Shown here piece by piece: positions 32,975-47,100 of a stretch of DNA of 64,000 nucleotides. Numbering within the stretch: the first letter of the stretch is position 1; each line of letters starts with the position of its first letter. The notes beneath the pieces were generated by a model that worked only from the letters and a program-made list of their open reading frames with translations, ran no database searches and was not told the origin of the DNA. Position numbers and translations under genes: made by a program. Source of the stretch: Eurosta solidaginis. Its lineage: Eukaryota; Arthropoda; Insecta; Diptera; Tephritidae. The stretch lies in contig NC_090323.1 of assembly GCF_040869045.1 (NCBI RefSeq), positions 176,846,083-176,910,082 on the forward strand, given 5' to 3'.

Positions 32975-35900
32975 CCCAAATGATCCCGAAATTATCCAGA
33001 AAAAGCTACGAAATGACCCCGACGGGATCCCGAAAACCATCTAGAAATGATGCCGGAAGGTACCCGAAATGATCACGAAAAAGTCCTTAAATGACCCCGA
33101 CGGGTCCCGGACGCATCCCGAAAACCATCCAGAAATGATGCCGGAAGAGACCCCAAATGATCCCGCAAAAGTCCCAAGATGACCCCGACAGGATCCCTGA
33201 CGGATCCCGAAAACCATCCAGAAATGATGCCGGAAAGGTCCTCAAAAAATCACCCAATAGTCTCGAAATGACGCCGACGGTATCCCGGACGGATCCCGTA
33301 AACCGTCCAGAAATGATGCCGAAAGGTTCCCCAAATGATCCTGTATTAGTCGAGAAAAAGTTCGGAAATGACCCCGATCGGATCGGATTCCGGACGGATC
33401 CCGTAAACCATCCAGAAATGATGCCAGAAGAGACCCCAAATGATCCCACAAAAGTCCTAAAATGACCCCGACAGGATCCCGGACGAAACCCGAAAACCAT
33501 TCAGAAATGATGCCGGAAGAGACCCCAAATGATCCCGCAAAAGTCCCAAGATGACCCCGACAGGATCCCTGACGGATCCCAAAAACCATCCAGAAATGAT
33601 GCCGGAAAGGTCTTCAAAAAATAACCCAATAGTCTCGAAATGACATCGACGGGATCCCGGACGGATCCCGCAAAAGTCCCAAAATGACCCCGACAGGATC
33701 CCGGACGGATCCCAAAAACCATCCAGAAATGCCCCGGAAGGGTCTCCAAAAGTTCCCGGAATAGTCACAAAAAAACCCGAAATGACAACGACACGATTCT
33801 AGGTGTATCCAGAGAACCACACAGAAATGATCCCTGAAGGTGTTCCAAAATGATCCCGAAAAGGTTCCGAACAACTATCCAGAAATGATGCCGAAAGGGT
33901 CTGCAAATGATCCCGTATTAGTCGAGAAAAAGTCCCGAAATGACCCCGACGGGATCCCGGACGAATCCCAAAACCCATCCAGAAATAATGCCGGTAGGTA
34001 TCCCAAATTATCCCGAAATAGTCCCGAAATGACCTCGTCGGCATCCCGGACGGATTCCGAAAATTATCCAGAAATGATGCCGGAAAGGTCCCCAAAGGAT
34101 CCCCTAATAGTCCTGAAATTACCATGATGGGATCCCGGACGGATCCCGAAAACCATCCAGAAATGATGCCGAAAGGGTTCCCAAATGATCCCGTATTAGT
34201 CGCGAGAGAGTCCCGAAATGACCCCGACGGGATCCCGGGCGGACCCCGAAAACCATCCAGAAATAATGCCGGAAGAGCCCCCAAATAATCCCGAAAAGGT
34301 CCCCGAATGACCCCGACGAGATCCCGGACGGATACCGAAAACCATCCAGAAATGATGCCGGTGGGTACCCCAAATGATCCCGAAATAGGCCCGAAATGAC
34401 CCCGTCCGGATCCCGGACGGATCCCGAAAACTATCCAGAAATGATGCCGAAAGGGTCCCCAAATGATCCCGTATTAGTCGAAAAAAAGTCCCGAAATGAC
34501 CCCGACGGGATCCCGGACGGATCCCGAAAACCATCCAGAAATGATGCCGGAAGAGCCCCCAAATGATCCCGAAAAAGTCCCCAAATGAGTTCGACATACT
34601 CCAGAAAAAGTTCCGAAATGGCTCCGAGGGGATCCACGACGGATCGCGAAAACCATACAGAAATGTTTCCGGAAGGATCCCAAAATGTTCCCGAAATAGT
34701 CCGGAAATGACCCAGATGAGATCCCGCACAGATCCAGAAATGATCCCGGAAGGGTCCAAAAACTATCCCGCAAAATTAACAAAAAATCCCGAAATGGCTC
34801 CTACGGCATCCCGGACGGATCCAGAAATGATCTCGGAAAGGTACCCAAATGATCCCAAAATGGTCCCGAAATTACCCTGATGGATCCGGCAAACCATCAA
34901 GAAATTATGCCGGAAGGGTCCCCAAATGATCCCGAAATAATACAGAAAAAGTCACGAAACGACCCCTAGAGGATCTCCAAATGATCCCCTATTAGCCCCG
35001 AAAAGGTCCCGAAATAACCCCGACGGGATCCCGGACAAATCCCGAAAACCTTCCAGAAATGATGCGGGAAGGGATCCCAAATGATTCCGAAAAAGTCTCG
35101 CAATGATTCCGACGGGATCCTGAACGGATACCGAAAACCATCCAGAAGTGATGCCGGAAAGGTCCTCAAATGATCACCTAATAGTCCCAAAATGACCCTG
35201 ACGGCATCCCGAACAGATCCCGAAATCCATCCAGAAATGATCTTGGGAAGGTCCCAAAATGATCCCGAAATAGTCTCGGAAAAGCCCCGAAATGACCCTG
35301 ACTGGACCCCGAAAGGATCCCGAAAACTATCCAGAAATGATGTCGGAAGGGACCCCAATGATCCCGAAAAAGTCCCGCAATAATTCCGACGGGATCCTGA
35401 GCGGATACCGAAAACCATCCAGAAGTGATGCCGGAACGGTCCTCAAATGCTCGCCTAATAGTCCCAAAATGACCCTGAGGGCATCCCGAACAAATCCCGA
35501 AATCCATCCAGAAATGATCTTGGGAAGGTCCCAAAATGATCCCGAAATAGTCTGGGAAAAGTCCAGAAATTACCCTGACGGATCCCGGACGAATCCTGAA
35601 AACCAATCTTAAATGATGCCGAAAAAGTCCCGAAATGACCCTGATGGGACCCGGAAAGGATCCCGAAAACTAACCAGAAATGATGCCGGAAAGGTCCTCA
35701 AATGATCTCCCAATAGTTCCGAAAAGACCCTGACGGGATCCCGAACGGATCCCGACAACTATCCAGAAATGATACCGAAAGGGCCCGCAAATGATCCCGT
35801 ATTAGTCGAGAAAAAGTTCTGAAATGACCCCGACGGGATCCCGGACGAATCCCAAAAACCATCCAGAAATGATGTCGGAAGGGACCCCAATGATCCCGAA

Positions 35901-38900
35901 AAAGTCCCGCAATTATTCCGACGGGAATCTGAACGGATACCGAAAACCATCCAGAAGTGATGCCGGAACGGTCCTCAAATGCTGACCTAATAGTCCCAAA
36001 ATGACCCTGAGGGCATCCCGGACAAATCCCGAAATCCATACAGAAATGATCTTGGGAAGGTCCCAAAATGATCCCGAAATAGTCTCGGAAAAGCCCCGAA
36101 ATTACCCTGACTGGACCCCGAAAGGATCCCAAAAACTATCCAGAAATGATGCCGGAAATGTCCTCAAATGATCACCTAATAGTTCCGAAAAGACCCTGAC
36201 GGGATCCCGAACGGATCCCGACAACTATCTAGAAATAATGCCGAAAGGGCCCGCAAATGATCTCGTATTAGTCGAGAGAAAGTCCCGATATGAACCCGAC
36301 GGGATGCCGGACGAATCCCAAAATCCATCCAGAAATGATGCCGGAAGGGACACCAAATGATCCCGAAAAAGTCCCGCAATAATTCCGACGGGATCCTGAG
36401 CGGATACCGAAAACCATGCAGAAGTGATGCCGAAAAGGTCCTCAAATGATCACCTAATAGTCCCAAAATTACCCTGACGGCATCCCGGACAGATCCCGAA
36501 ATCCATCCAGAAATGATCTTGGGAGGGTCCTAAAATTATCCCGAAATAGTCTGGGAAAAGTCCAGAAATTACCCTGACGGATCCCGGACGAATCCTGAAA
36601 ACCAATCTTAAATGATGCCGAAAAAGTCCCGAAATGACCCTGATGGGGCCCGGAAAGGATCCCGAAAACTAACCAGAAATGATGCCGGAAAGGTCCTCAA
36701 ATGATCTCCCAATAGTTCCGTAAAGGCCCTGACGGGATCCCGAACGGATCCCGACAACTATCCAGAAATGATACCGAAAGGGCCCGCAAATGATCCCATA
36801 TTAGTCGAGAAAAAGTCCCGAAATGACCCCGACGGGATGCCGGACGAATCCCAAAAACCATCCAGAAATGATGTCGGAAGGGACCCCAATGATCCCGAAA
36901 AAGTCCCGCAATTATTCCGACGGGAATCTGAACGGATACCGAAAACCATCCAGAAGTGATGCCGGAACGGTCCTCAAATGCTCGCCTAATAGTCCCAAAA
37001 TGACCCTGAGGGCATCCCGGACAAATCCCGAAATCCATCCAGAAATGATCTTGCGAAGGTCCCAAAATGATCCCGAAATAGTCTCGGGAAAGTCCAGAAA
37101 TTACCCTGACGGGTTCCCGGACGAATCCTGAAAGCCATCCTTAAATGATCCCGAAAAAGGCCCGAAATGACCCTGACGGGATCCCGAAAGGATTCCAAAA
37201 ACTATCCAGAAATGATGCCGGAAAGGTCCTCAAATGATCCCCTAATAGTTCCGAAATGACCGTGACGGGATCCCGAACGGATCCAGACAACTATCCAGAA
37301 ATTATGCCGAAAGGGTCCGCAAATGATCCCGTATTAGTCGAGAAAAAGTCCCGAAATGACCCCGACGGGATCCCGGACGAATCCCAAAAACCATCCAGAA
37401 ATGATGCCGGTAGGTATCCCAAATGATCCCGAAATAATCCCGAAATGACCTCGGCGGCATTCCGGACGGATACCGGAAATTATCCAGAAATGATGCCGGA
37501 AAGGTCCACAAATGATCCCTTAATAGGCCCGAAATTACCCTGATGGGATCCCGGACGGATCCCGAAAACCATCCAGAAATGATACCGGAAGAGCCCCCAA
37601 ATGATCCCGAAAAATTCCCCAAATGACCCCGACGATATCCAGGACGGATCCCGAAAACCATCCGGAAATGATGCCGGAAGAGCCCCCAAATGATCCCGAA
37701 AAAGTCCCCAAATGACCCCGACGATATCCCGCACGGATCCCGAAAACCATTCAGAAATAATGCCGGAAGAGCCCCAAATGATCCCGAAAAAGTCCCCAAA
37801 TGACCCCGACATACTCCAGAAAAGGTTCCGAAATGGCTCCGAGGGAATCAACGACGGATCGCGAAAACCATACAGAAATGATTCCGGAAGGATCCCAAAA
37901 TGATCCCGAAATAGTCCGGAAATGACCCAGATGGGATCCCGCACAGATCCAGAAATGATCCCGGAAGGGTCCAAAAACTATCCCGGAAAAGTAACAAAAA
38001 ATCCCGAAATGGCTCCTACGGCATTCCGGACGGATCCAGAAATGATCTCGGAAGGGTCCCCAAATGATCCCAAAATGGTTCCGAAATGACCCTGATGGAT
38101 CCGGCAAACCATCAAGAAATTATGCCGGAAGGGTCCCCAAATGATCCCGAAATAAAACAGAAAAAGTCACGAAACGACCCCTAGAGGATCCCCAAATGAT
38201 CCCGTATTAGCCCCGAAAAAGTCCCAAAATGACCCTGACGGGATCCCGAAAGGATTGCGAACACAATACAGAAATGATGCCGGAAAGGTCCTCAAATGAT
38301 CCCCTAATAGTCCCGGAATGACCGTGACGGGATCCCGACAACTATCCAGAAATGATGCCAAAAGGGTCCGCAAATGATCCCGTATTAGTCGAAAAAAAGT
38401 CCCGAAAGGACCACGACGGGATCCCGGACGAATCCCAAAAACCATCCAGAAATGATGCCGGTAGGTATCCCAAATGATCCCGAAATAGTTCCGAAATAAC
38501 CTCGTCGGCATCCCGGACGGATCCCGAAAATTATCCAGAAATGATGCCGGAAAGGTTCCCAAATGATCCCCTAATAGTCCCGAAATTACCCCAATGGGAT
38601 CCCGGACGGATCCCGAAAACCATCCAGAAATGATGCCGAAAGGGTTCCCAAATAGTCCCGTATTAGTCGCGAAAAAGTCCCGAAATGACCCCGACGGGAT
38701 CCCGGACGGATCCCGAAAACCATCCAGAAATGATGCCGAAAGGGTTCCCAAATGATCCCGTATTAGTCGCGAAAAAGTCCCGAAATGACCCCGACGGGAT
38801 CTCGGACGGATCCCAAAAACCATCCAGAAATGATGCCGGATGAGCCCCAAAAAGATCCCGAAAAAGTCCCCAAATGACCCCGACGAGATCCCAGACGGAT

Positions 38901-39345
38901 CCCGAAAACCATCCAGAAATGATGCCGGAAGAGCCCCCAAATGATCCCGAAAAAGTCCCTAAATGACCCCGACGATATCCCGGACGGATCCCGAAAACCA
39001 TCCAGAAATGATGCCGGAGGAGCCCCCAAATGATCCCGAAAAAGTCCCCATATGACCCCGACGAGATCCCGCACGGATCCCGAAAACCATCCAGAAATGA
39101 TGCCGGAACGGTCCCCAAATGATCGCGAAATAGTCCCGAAATGATTCCGGAATAGTCCCGAAAATGTTCCAAAATAACCCCGACGGGATCCCCGACGGAT
39201 CCCGTAAACTATACAGAAATGATCCCGGAAGGGTCCCAAAATGATCCCGAAATAGTTCCGAAAAAGTCCCGAAATTACCCCAGCGTAATCCCGGACCGAT
39301 CCCGAAAACCATTCAGAAATGATCCCGGAAGGGTCTCGATATGAC
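32975..39345 (+). repeat. Hierarchical 11-bp array of unit 1
   Basis: Monomers are 89 or 100 bp, counted between successive CCATCCAGAAAT 12-mers (for example 34,153, 34,253, 34,342, 34,431 and 34,531). Each is that 12-mer plus seven or eight 11-mers of type GATCCCGAAAT, AGTCCCGAAAT, GACCCCGACGG, GATCCCGGACG and GATCCCGAAAA. Larger blocks recur too: a block with AAAAAATCCCGAAATGGCTC occurs at about 34,785, 38,000, 40,815 and 44,815. Confidence 0.9.
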
Positions 39346-40079
39346 CCTTACGGAATTACAAATAAGGTGAAGCTAATTATAAAACCATGTTAATAAGGCA
39401 GCAGGCGCATTGGAGCGAATAAAAAGTTAGATAGAAACATACAGGTAAAGCTAATAAAAGCGTGCTAATAAAAACAATTGATGGAGGGCGGATGGCGGGA
39501 GTAGAGGAGAGGACCACTGATCGTTCCTCCAAAATTGTCTAGATCTCGTTCTGTATGTACCAGATACAGTTTTTGGTATCTGATTTAGGAGAAAATTTAG
39601 ATTGAGTTATAACAATTTATGGATTTTACACCAGAGGGGAGATAAAGGGGGCGGGCGGAGGGTGTCACTGCTTACTTTGTAAGCCCTCGACTTATTTGAC
39701 TTTTGAGTCTGTGATATTGGTGAAGGCCAGTATACGTAAAGTTATAATGTGTAAAAATTATGAAAAATAATTTCTCGAAGGGGTCGTGGGACCCCCACCC
39801 CTCTTTCCATGTTCGAAAAAAATTTCGCTAGTAGACTACTGTCTGTGTCCCAAATTTCATCAAAATCCGTGAAGCCATTCTGGCGTGATTCAGTCGCAAA
39901 GACGAAAAAATATAATAATTAAATTATAACTGTTCCTAGGGGGCGGGGACCACGCCCCTTTTGAAAAATATATAGCTAGTAGATCCTTCTAGACTATTGG
40001 CTATATGTGTGCAAAATTTCATCCAAATCGGTCCAGCCGTTCTTGCGTTATTGAGTCACAAAGACAAACGTCTGGACAA

Positions 40080-40133
40080 ACATCCAAACATCCAAACATC
40101 CAAACATCCAAACATCTAAACATCCAAACATCC
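40080..40133 (+). repeat. (AAACATCC)n microsatellite, unit 1 tail
   Basis: About seven 8-bp steps. Equivalent runs end units 2 (about 44,106-44,140) and 3 (about 49,153-49,218) with different copy numbers. Confidence 0.9.
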
Positions 40134-40163
40134 AAACTTTCCCATTTATAATATATATATTAG

Positions 40164-43100
40164 ACTAGCCTTTACCCGCGGCCCCGTCCGCAAGGAAAAT
40201 TTTAAATATATGGGCTATTCGCGTTAGCCTGCTTATTATCTGTTTAAAATTTTGTTTTCTGTCTAATGCATTTTATTTTTGTAATTGAGTAAAAAAAAAG
40301 AAATAAATGAGCTGATAACCTGATAGGATCCCAAATGATCCCGAAATTATCCAGAAAAAGCTACGAAATGACCCCAACGCTATCGCGGACGGATCCCGAA
40401 AACCATCCAGAAATACCCCGAAAGGGTCTCCAAAAGTTCCCCGAATAGTCCCAAAAAAACCCGAAATGAGAGCGACACGATTCTAGACGTATGTAGAGAA
40501 CCACACAGAAATGATCCCTGAAGGTGTTCCAAAATGATCCCGAAAAGGTTCCGAAATGACCCTGACGGGCTCCCGGGCGGATCTCAAAAACCATCCAGAA
40601 AATATCCAGGAAGGGTCCCTAAATTATTCCGACTAACTCCAGAAAAAGTTCCGAAATGGCTCCGAGGGGATCCATGATGGATTGCGAAAACCATACAGAA
40701 ATGATTCCGGAAGGATTCCAAAATGATTCCGAAATAGTCCGGAATTGACCCAGATGGGATCCCGCACAGATCCAGAAATGATCCCGGAAGGGTGCAAAAA
40801 CTATCCCGGAAAAGTAACAAAAAATCCCGAAATGGCTCCTACGGCATCCCGGACGATCCAGAAATGATCTCGGAAGGGTCCCCAAATGATCCCAAAATGG
40901 TCCCGAAATTACCCTGATGGATCCGGCAAACCATCAAGAAATTATGCCGAAAGGGTCCCAAAATGATCACGAAATAATACAGAAAAAGTCACGAAACGAC
41001 CCCTAGAGGATCCCCAAATGATCCCGTATTAGCCCCGAAAAGGTTCCGAAATAACCCCGACGGGATCCCGGACAAATCGCGAAAACCATCCAGAAATGAT
41101 GCCGGAAGGAATCCCAAATGATTCCGTAAAAGTCCCGCATTGATTCCGACGGGATCCCGAACGGATACCGAAAATCATCCAGAAGAGATGCCGGAAAGGT
41201 CCTCAAATGATCACCTAATAGTCCCGAAATGACCCTTAAGGGGTCATGGACGGATCCCATAAACCATCCAGAAATGATCCCGATATAGTCCCGAAGAAGT
41301 CCCAAAATGACCCTGACGGGATCTCGAACGCACCCCTAAATGACCCTGACGAGATCCCGGACAGATCCCGAAATTCATCCAGAAATGATCTTGGGAGGGA
41401 CCCCAAAAGATCCCGCAAAAGTCCCGCAATGATTCCGAGGGGATCCTGATCGGATACCGAAAACCATCCAGAAGTGATGCCTGAAAGGTCCTCAAATGAT
41501 CACCTAATACCAAAATGACCCTGACGGGATCCCGGACTGATCCCAAAATCCATCCAGAAATGATCTTGGGAAGGTCCCAAAATTATCCCGAAATAGTCTC
41601 GGAAAAGTTCAGAAATTACCCTGACGGGTTCCCGGACGAATCCTGAACGCCATCTCTAAATGATCCCGAAAAAGTCCGAAATGACCCTGACTGGACCCCG
41701 AAAGGATCCCGAAAACTATCCAGAAATGATGCCGGAAATGTCCTCAAATGATCACCTAATAGTTCCGAAAAGACCCTGCCGGGATCCCGAACGGATCCCG
41801 ACAAATATCTAGAAATGATGCCGAAAGGGCTCGCAAATGATCCCGTATTAGTCGAGAAAAATTCCCGAAATGAACCCGACGGGATGTCGGACGAATCCCA
41901 AAAACCATCCAGAAATGATGCCGGAAGGGACACCAAATGATCCCGAAAAAGTCCCGCAATAATCCCGACGGGATCCTGAGCGGATACCGAAAACCATCCA
42001 GAATTGATGCCGAAAAGGTCCTCAAATGATCACCTAATAGTCCCAAAATGACCCTGAGGGCATCCCGGACAAATCCCGAAATCCATCCAGAAATGATCTT
42101 GGGAAGGTCCCAAAATGATCCCGAAATAGTCTCGGAAAATTCCAGAAATTACCCTGACGGGTTCCCGTACGAACCCTGAAATCCATCCAGAAATGAATTT
42201 GGGAGGGTCCCAAAATTATCCCGAAATAGTCTGGGAAAAGTCCAGAAATTACCCTGACGGATCCCGGACGAATCCTGAAAACCAATCTTAAATGATGCCG
42301 AAAAAGTCCCGAAATGACCCTGATGGGACCCGGAAAGGATCCCGAAAACTATCCAGAAATGATGCCGGAAAGGTCCTCAAATGATCTCCCAAATAGTTCC
42401 GAAAAGGCCCCAAATGACCCCGACGATATCCCGGACGGATCCCGAAAACCATCCAGAAATGATGCCGGAAGAGCCCCCAAATGATCCCGAAAAAGTCCCC
42501 AAATGACCCCGACGAGATCCCGCACGGATCCCGAAAACCATCCAGAAATGATGCCGGAAGAGCCCCAAATGATCCCGAAAAAGTCCCCAAATGACCCCGA
42601 CATACTCCAGAAAAGGTTCCGAAATGGCTCCGAGGGAATCAACGACGGATCGCGAAAACCATACAGAAATGATTCCGGAAGGATCCCAAAATGATCCCGA
42701 AATAGTCCCGAAATGACCCCGACGGGATCCCGGACGGATCCCGAAAACCATCCAGAAATGATGCCGAAAGGGTTCCCAAATGATCCCGTATTAGTCGCGA
42801 AAAAGTCCCGAAATTACCCCGACGGGATCCCGGACGGATCCCGAAAACCATCCAGAAATGATGCCGGATGAGCCCAAAAATGATCCCGAAAAAGTCCCCA
42901 AATTACCCCGACGAGATCCCGGACGAATCCCGAAAACCATCCAGAAATGATGCCGGAAGAGCCCCCAAATGATCCCGAAAAAGTCCCCAAATGAACCCGA
43001 CGATATCCCGAACGGATCCCGAAAACCGTCCAGAAATGATGCCGGAAGAGCCCCCCAATTGATCCCGAAAAAGTCCCCATATGACCTCGATGAGATCCCG

Positions 43101-44157
43101 CACGGATCCCGAAAACCATCCAGAAATGATGCCGGAAGGGTCCCCAAATGATCGCGAAATAGTCCCGAAATGAATCCGGAATATTCCCGAAAATGTTCCA
43201 AAATAACCCCGACGGGATCCCGGACGGATCCCGTAAACTATACAGAAATGATCCCGGAATGGTCCCAAAATGATCTCGAAATAGTCCCGAAAAAGTCCCG
43301 AAATTACCCCGGCGTAATCCCGGACCGATCCCGAAAACCATCCAGAAATGATCCCGGAAGGGTCTCGATATGACCCTTACGGGATTACAAATAAGGTGAA
43401 GCTAATTATAAAACCATGTTAATAAGGCAGCAGGCGCATTGGAGCGAATAAAAAGTTAGATAGAAACATACAGGTAAAGCTAATAAAAGCGTGCTAATAA
43501 AAACAATTGATGGAGGGCGGATGGCGGGAGTAGAGGAGAGGACCACTGATCGTTCCTCCAAAATTGTCTAGATCTCTTTCTGTATGTACCAGATACCAAA
43601 AACTATTGATTTAGGAGAAAATGTATATTAAGTTATAACAATTTATAGATTTTACACCAGAGGGGTAGATAAAGGGGGGTGGGCGGAGGGTGTCACTGCT
43701 TACTTTGTAAGCCCTCGACTTATTTGACTTTTGAGTCTGTGATATTGGTGAAGGCCAGTATACGTAAAGTTATAATGTGTAAAAATTATGAAAAATAATT
43801 TCTCGAAGGGGTCGTGGGACCCCGACCCTCTTTCCATGTTCGAAAAAAATTTCGCTAGTAGACTACTGTCTGTGTCCCAAATTTCATCAAAATCCGTTTA
43901 GCCATTCTGGCGTGATTCAGTCGCAAAGACGAAAAAATATAATAATTAAATTATAACTGTTCCTAGGGGGCGGAGACCACGCCCCTTTTGAAAAATATAT
44001 AGCTAGTAGATCCTTCTAGACTATTGGCTATATGTGTGCAAAATTTCATCCAAATCGGTCCAGCCGTTCTTGCGTGATTGAGTCACAAAGACAAAGGTCT
44101 GGACAAACATCCAAACATCCAAACATCTTAACATCCAAACTTTCCCATTTATAATAT
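40164..44157 (+). mobile_element. Composite repeat unit 2 (3.99 kb)
   Basis: Same head and tail as unit 1, with a shorter array (40,322-43,385). Its head shares small differences with unit 3 (CAAGGAAAATTTT, and CTTATTATCTG in place of unit 1's CTTATCAAGTTATCTG), so units 2 and 3 are closer to each other. Confidence 0.75.
40322..43385 (+). repeat. Hierarchical 11-bp array of unit 2
   Basis: Same 89/100-bp monomers. The array begins with GATCCCGAAATTATCCAGAA and ends with GGTCTCGATATGACCCTTAC, as in units 1 and 3, so the edges are fixed and only the interior changes in length. Confidence 0.9.
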
Positions 44158-47100
44158 ACTAGCCTTTACCCGCGGCCCCGTCCGCAAGGAAAATTTTAAA
44201 TATATGGGCTATTCGCGTTAGCCTGCTTATTATCTGTTTAAAATTTTGTTTTCTGTCTAATGCATTTTATTTTTATAATTGAGTAAAAAAAGAACTAAAT
44301 GAGCTGATAACCTGATAGGATCCCAAATGATCCCGAAATTATCCAGAAAAAGCTACGAAATGACTCCAACGCTATCGCGGACGATCCCGAAAACCATACA
44401 GAAATGCCCCGAAAGGGTCTCCAAAAGTTCCCCGAATAGTCCCAAAAAAACTCAAAATGAGAGCGACACGATTCTAGACGTATCCAGAGAACCACACAGA
44501 AATGATCCCTGAAGGTGTTCCAAAATGATCCCGAAAAGGTTCCGAAATGACCCTGACGGGCTCCCGGGCGGATCTCAAAAACCATCCAGAAAATAGCCAG
44601 GAAGGGTCCCTAAATTATCCCGACTAACTCCAGAAAAAGTTCCGAAATGGCTCCGAGGGGATCCACGATGGATCGCGAAAACCATACAGAAATGATTCCG
44701 TAAGGATCCCAAAATGATCCCGAAATAGTCCGGAATTGACCCAGATGGGATCCCGCACAGATCCAGAAATGATCCCGGAAGGGTGCAAAAACTATCCCGG
44801 AAAAGTAACAAAAAATCCCGAAATGGCTCCTACGGCATCCCGGACGGATCCAGAAATGATCTCGGAAGGGTCCCCAAATGATCCCAAAATGGTCCCGAAA
44901 TGACCCTGATGGATCCGGCAAACCATCAAGAAATTATGCCGAAAGGGTCCCAAAATGATCCCGAAATAATACAGAAAAAGTCACGTATTAGCCCCGAAAA
45001 GGTCCCGAAATAACCCCGACGGGATCCCGGGCAAATCCCGAAAACCATCCAGAAATGATGCCGGAAGGAATCCTAAATGATTCCGTAAAAGTCCCGCATT
45101 GATTCCGACGGGATCCCGAACGGATAACGAAAATCATCCAGAAGTGATGCCGGAAAGGTCCTCAAATGATCACCTAATAGTCCCTAAATGACCCTTAAGG
45201 GGTCATGAACGGATCCCATAAACCATCCAGAAATGATCCCGATATACTCCCGAAGAAGTCCCGAAATGACCCTGACGGGATCTCGAACGCACCCCTAAAT
45301 GACCCTGACGGGATCTCGGACAGATCCCGAAATCCATCCAGAAATGATCTTGGGAGGGACCCCAAATGATCCCGAAAAAGTCCCGCAATGATTCCGAGGG
45401 GATCCTGATCGGATACCGAAAACCATCCAGAAGTGATGCCGGAAAGGTCCTCAAATGATCACCTAATACCAAAATGACCCTGACGGCATCCCGGACTGAT
45501 CCCAAAATCCATCCAGAAATGATCTTGGGAAGGTCCCAAAATTATCCCGAAATAGTCTGGGAAAAGTCCAGAAATTACCCTGACGGATCCCGGACGAATC
45601 CTGAAAAGCAATCTTAAATGATGCCGAAAAAGTCCCGAAATGACCCTGATGGGACCCGGAAAGGATCCCGAAAACTAACCAGAAATGATGCCGGAAAGGT
45701 CCTCAAATGATCTCCCAATAGTTCCGAAAAGACCCTGACGGGATCCCAAACGGATCCCGACAACTATCCAGAAATGATACCGAAAGGGTCCGCAAATGAT
45801 CCCGTATTAGTCGAGAAAAGGTCCCGAAATGAACCCAACGGGATGCCGGACGAATCCCAAAAACCATCCAGAAATGATGCCGGAAGGGACACCAAATGAT
45901 CCCGAAAAAGTCCCGCAATAATTCCGACGGGATCCTGAGCGGATACCGGAAACCATCCAGAAGTGATGCCGAAAAGGTCCTCAAATGATCACCTAATAGT
46001 CCCAAAATGACCCTGACGGCATCCCGGACAGATCCCGAAATCCATCCAGAAATGATCTTTGGAGGGTCCCAAAATTATCCCGAAATAGTCTGGGAAAAGT
46101 CCAGAAATTACCCTGACGGATCCCGGACGAATCCTGAAAAGCAATCTTAAATGATGCCGAAAAAGTCCCGAAATGACCCTGATGGGACCCGGAAAGGATC
46201 CCGAAAACTAACCAGAAATGATGCCGGAAAGGTCCTCAAATGATCTCCCAATAGTTCCGAAAAGACCCTGACGGGATCCCAAACGGATCCCGACAACTAT
46301 CCAGAAATGATACCGAAAGGGTCCGCAAATGATCCCGTATTAGTCGAGAAAAGGTCCCGAAATGACCCCGACGGGATGCCGGACGAATCCCAAAAATCAT
46401 CCAGAAATTATGTCGGAAGGGACCCCAATGATCCCGAAAAAGTCCCGCAATTATTCCGACGGGAATCTGAACCGATACCGAAAACCATGCAGAAGTGATG
46501 CCGGAACGGTCCTCAAATGCTCACCTAATAGTCCCAAAATGACCCTGAGGGCATCCCGGACAAATCCCGAAATCCATTCAGAAATGATCTTGGGAAGGTC
46601 CCAAAATGATCCCGAAATAGTCTCGGAAAAGTCCAGAAATTACCCTGATGGGTTCCCGGACGAATCCTGAAAGCCATCCTTAAATGATCCCGAAAAAGCC
46701 CCGAAATGACCCTGACGGGATCCCGAAAGGATTCCAAAAACTATCCAGAAATGATGCCGGAAAGGTCCTCAAATGATCCCCTAATAGTTCCGAAATGACC
46801 GTGACGGGATCCCGAACGGATCCCGACAACTATCCAGAAATTATGCCGAAAGGGTCCGCAAATGATCCCGTATTAGTCGATAAAAAGTCCCGAAATGACC
46901 CCGACGGGATCCCGGACGAATTCCAAAAACTATCCAGAAATGATACCGGTAGGTATCCCAAATGATTCCGAAATAGTCCCGAAATGACCTCGTCGGCATC
47001 CCGGACGGATACCGAAAATTATCCAGAAATGATGCCGGAAAGGTCCACAAATGATCCCCTAATAGTCCCGAAATTACCCTGATGGGATCCCGGACGGATC

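Larger units (their letters stand above)
32805..40163 (+). mobile_element. Composite repeat unit 1 (7.36 kb)
   Basis: Head: ACTAGCCTTTACCCGCGGCC, then an AT-rich leader. Core: a 6.4-kb array in 11-bp steps (32,975-39,345). Tail: about 800 bp that is nearly identical in all three units, with two G+C boxes, two AAATTTCATC phrases, a CCAGCCGTTCTTGCGT segment, an (AAACATCC)n run and TTTATAATATA. The next unit starts immediately at 40,164. Conserved head and tail around a variable array indicate a defined repeat unit. The tail resembles the 3' ends of widespread insect retroelements, but no protein is encoded, so the class is open. Confidence 0.75.
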
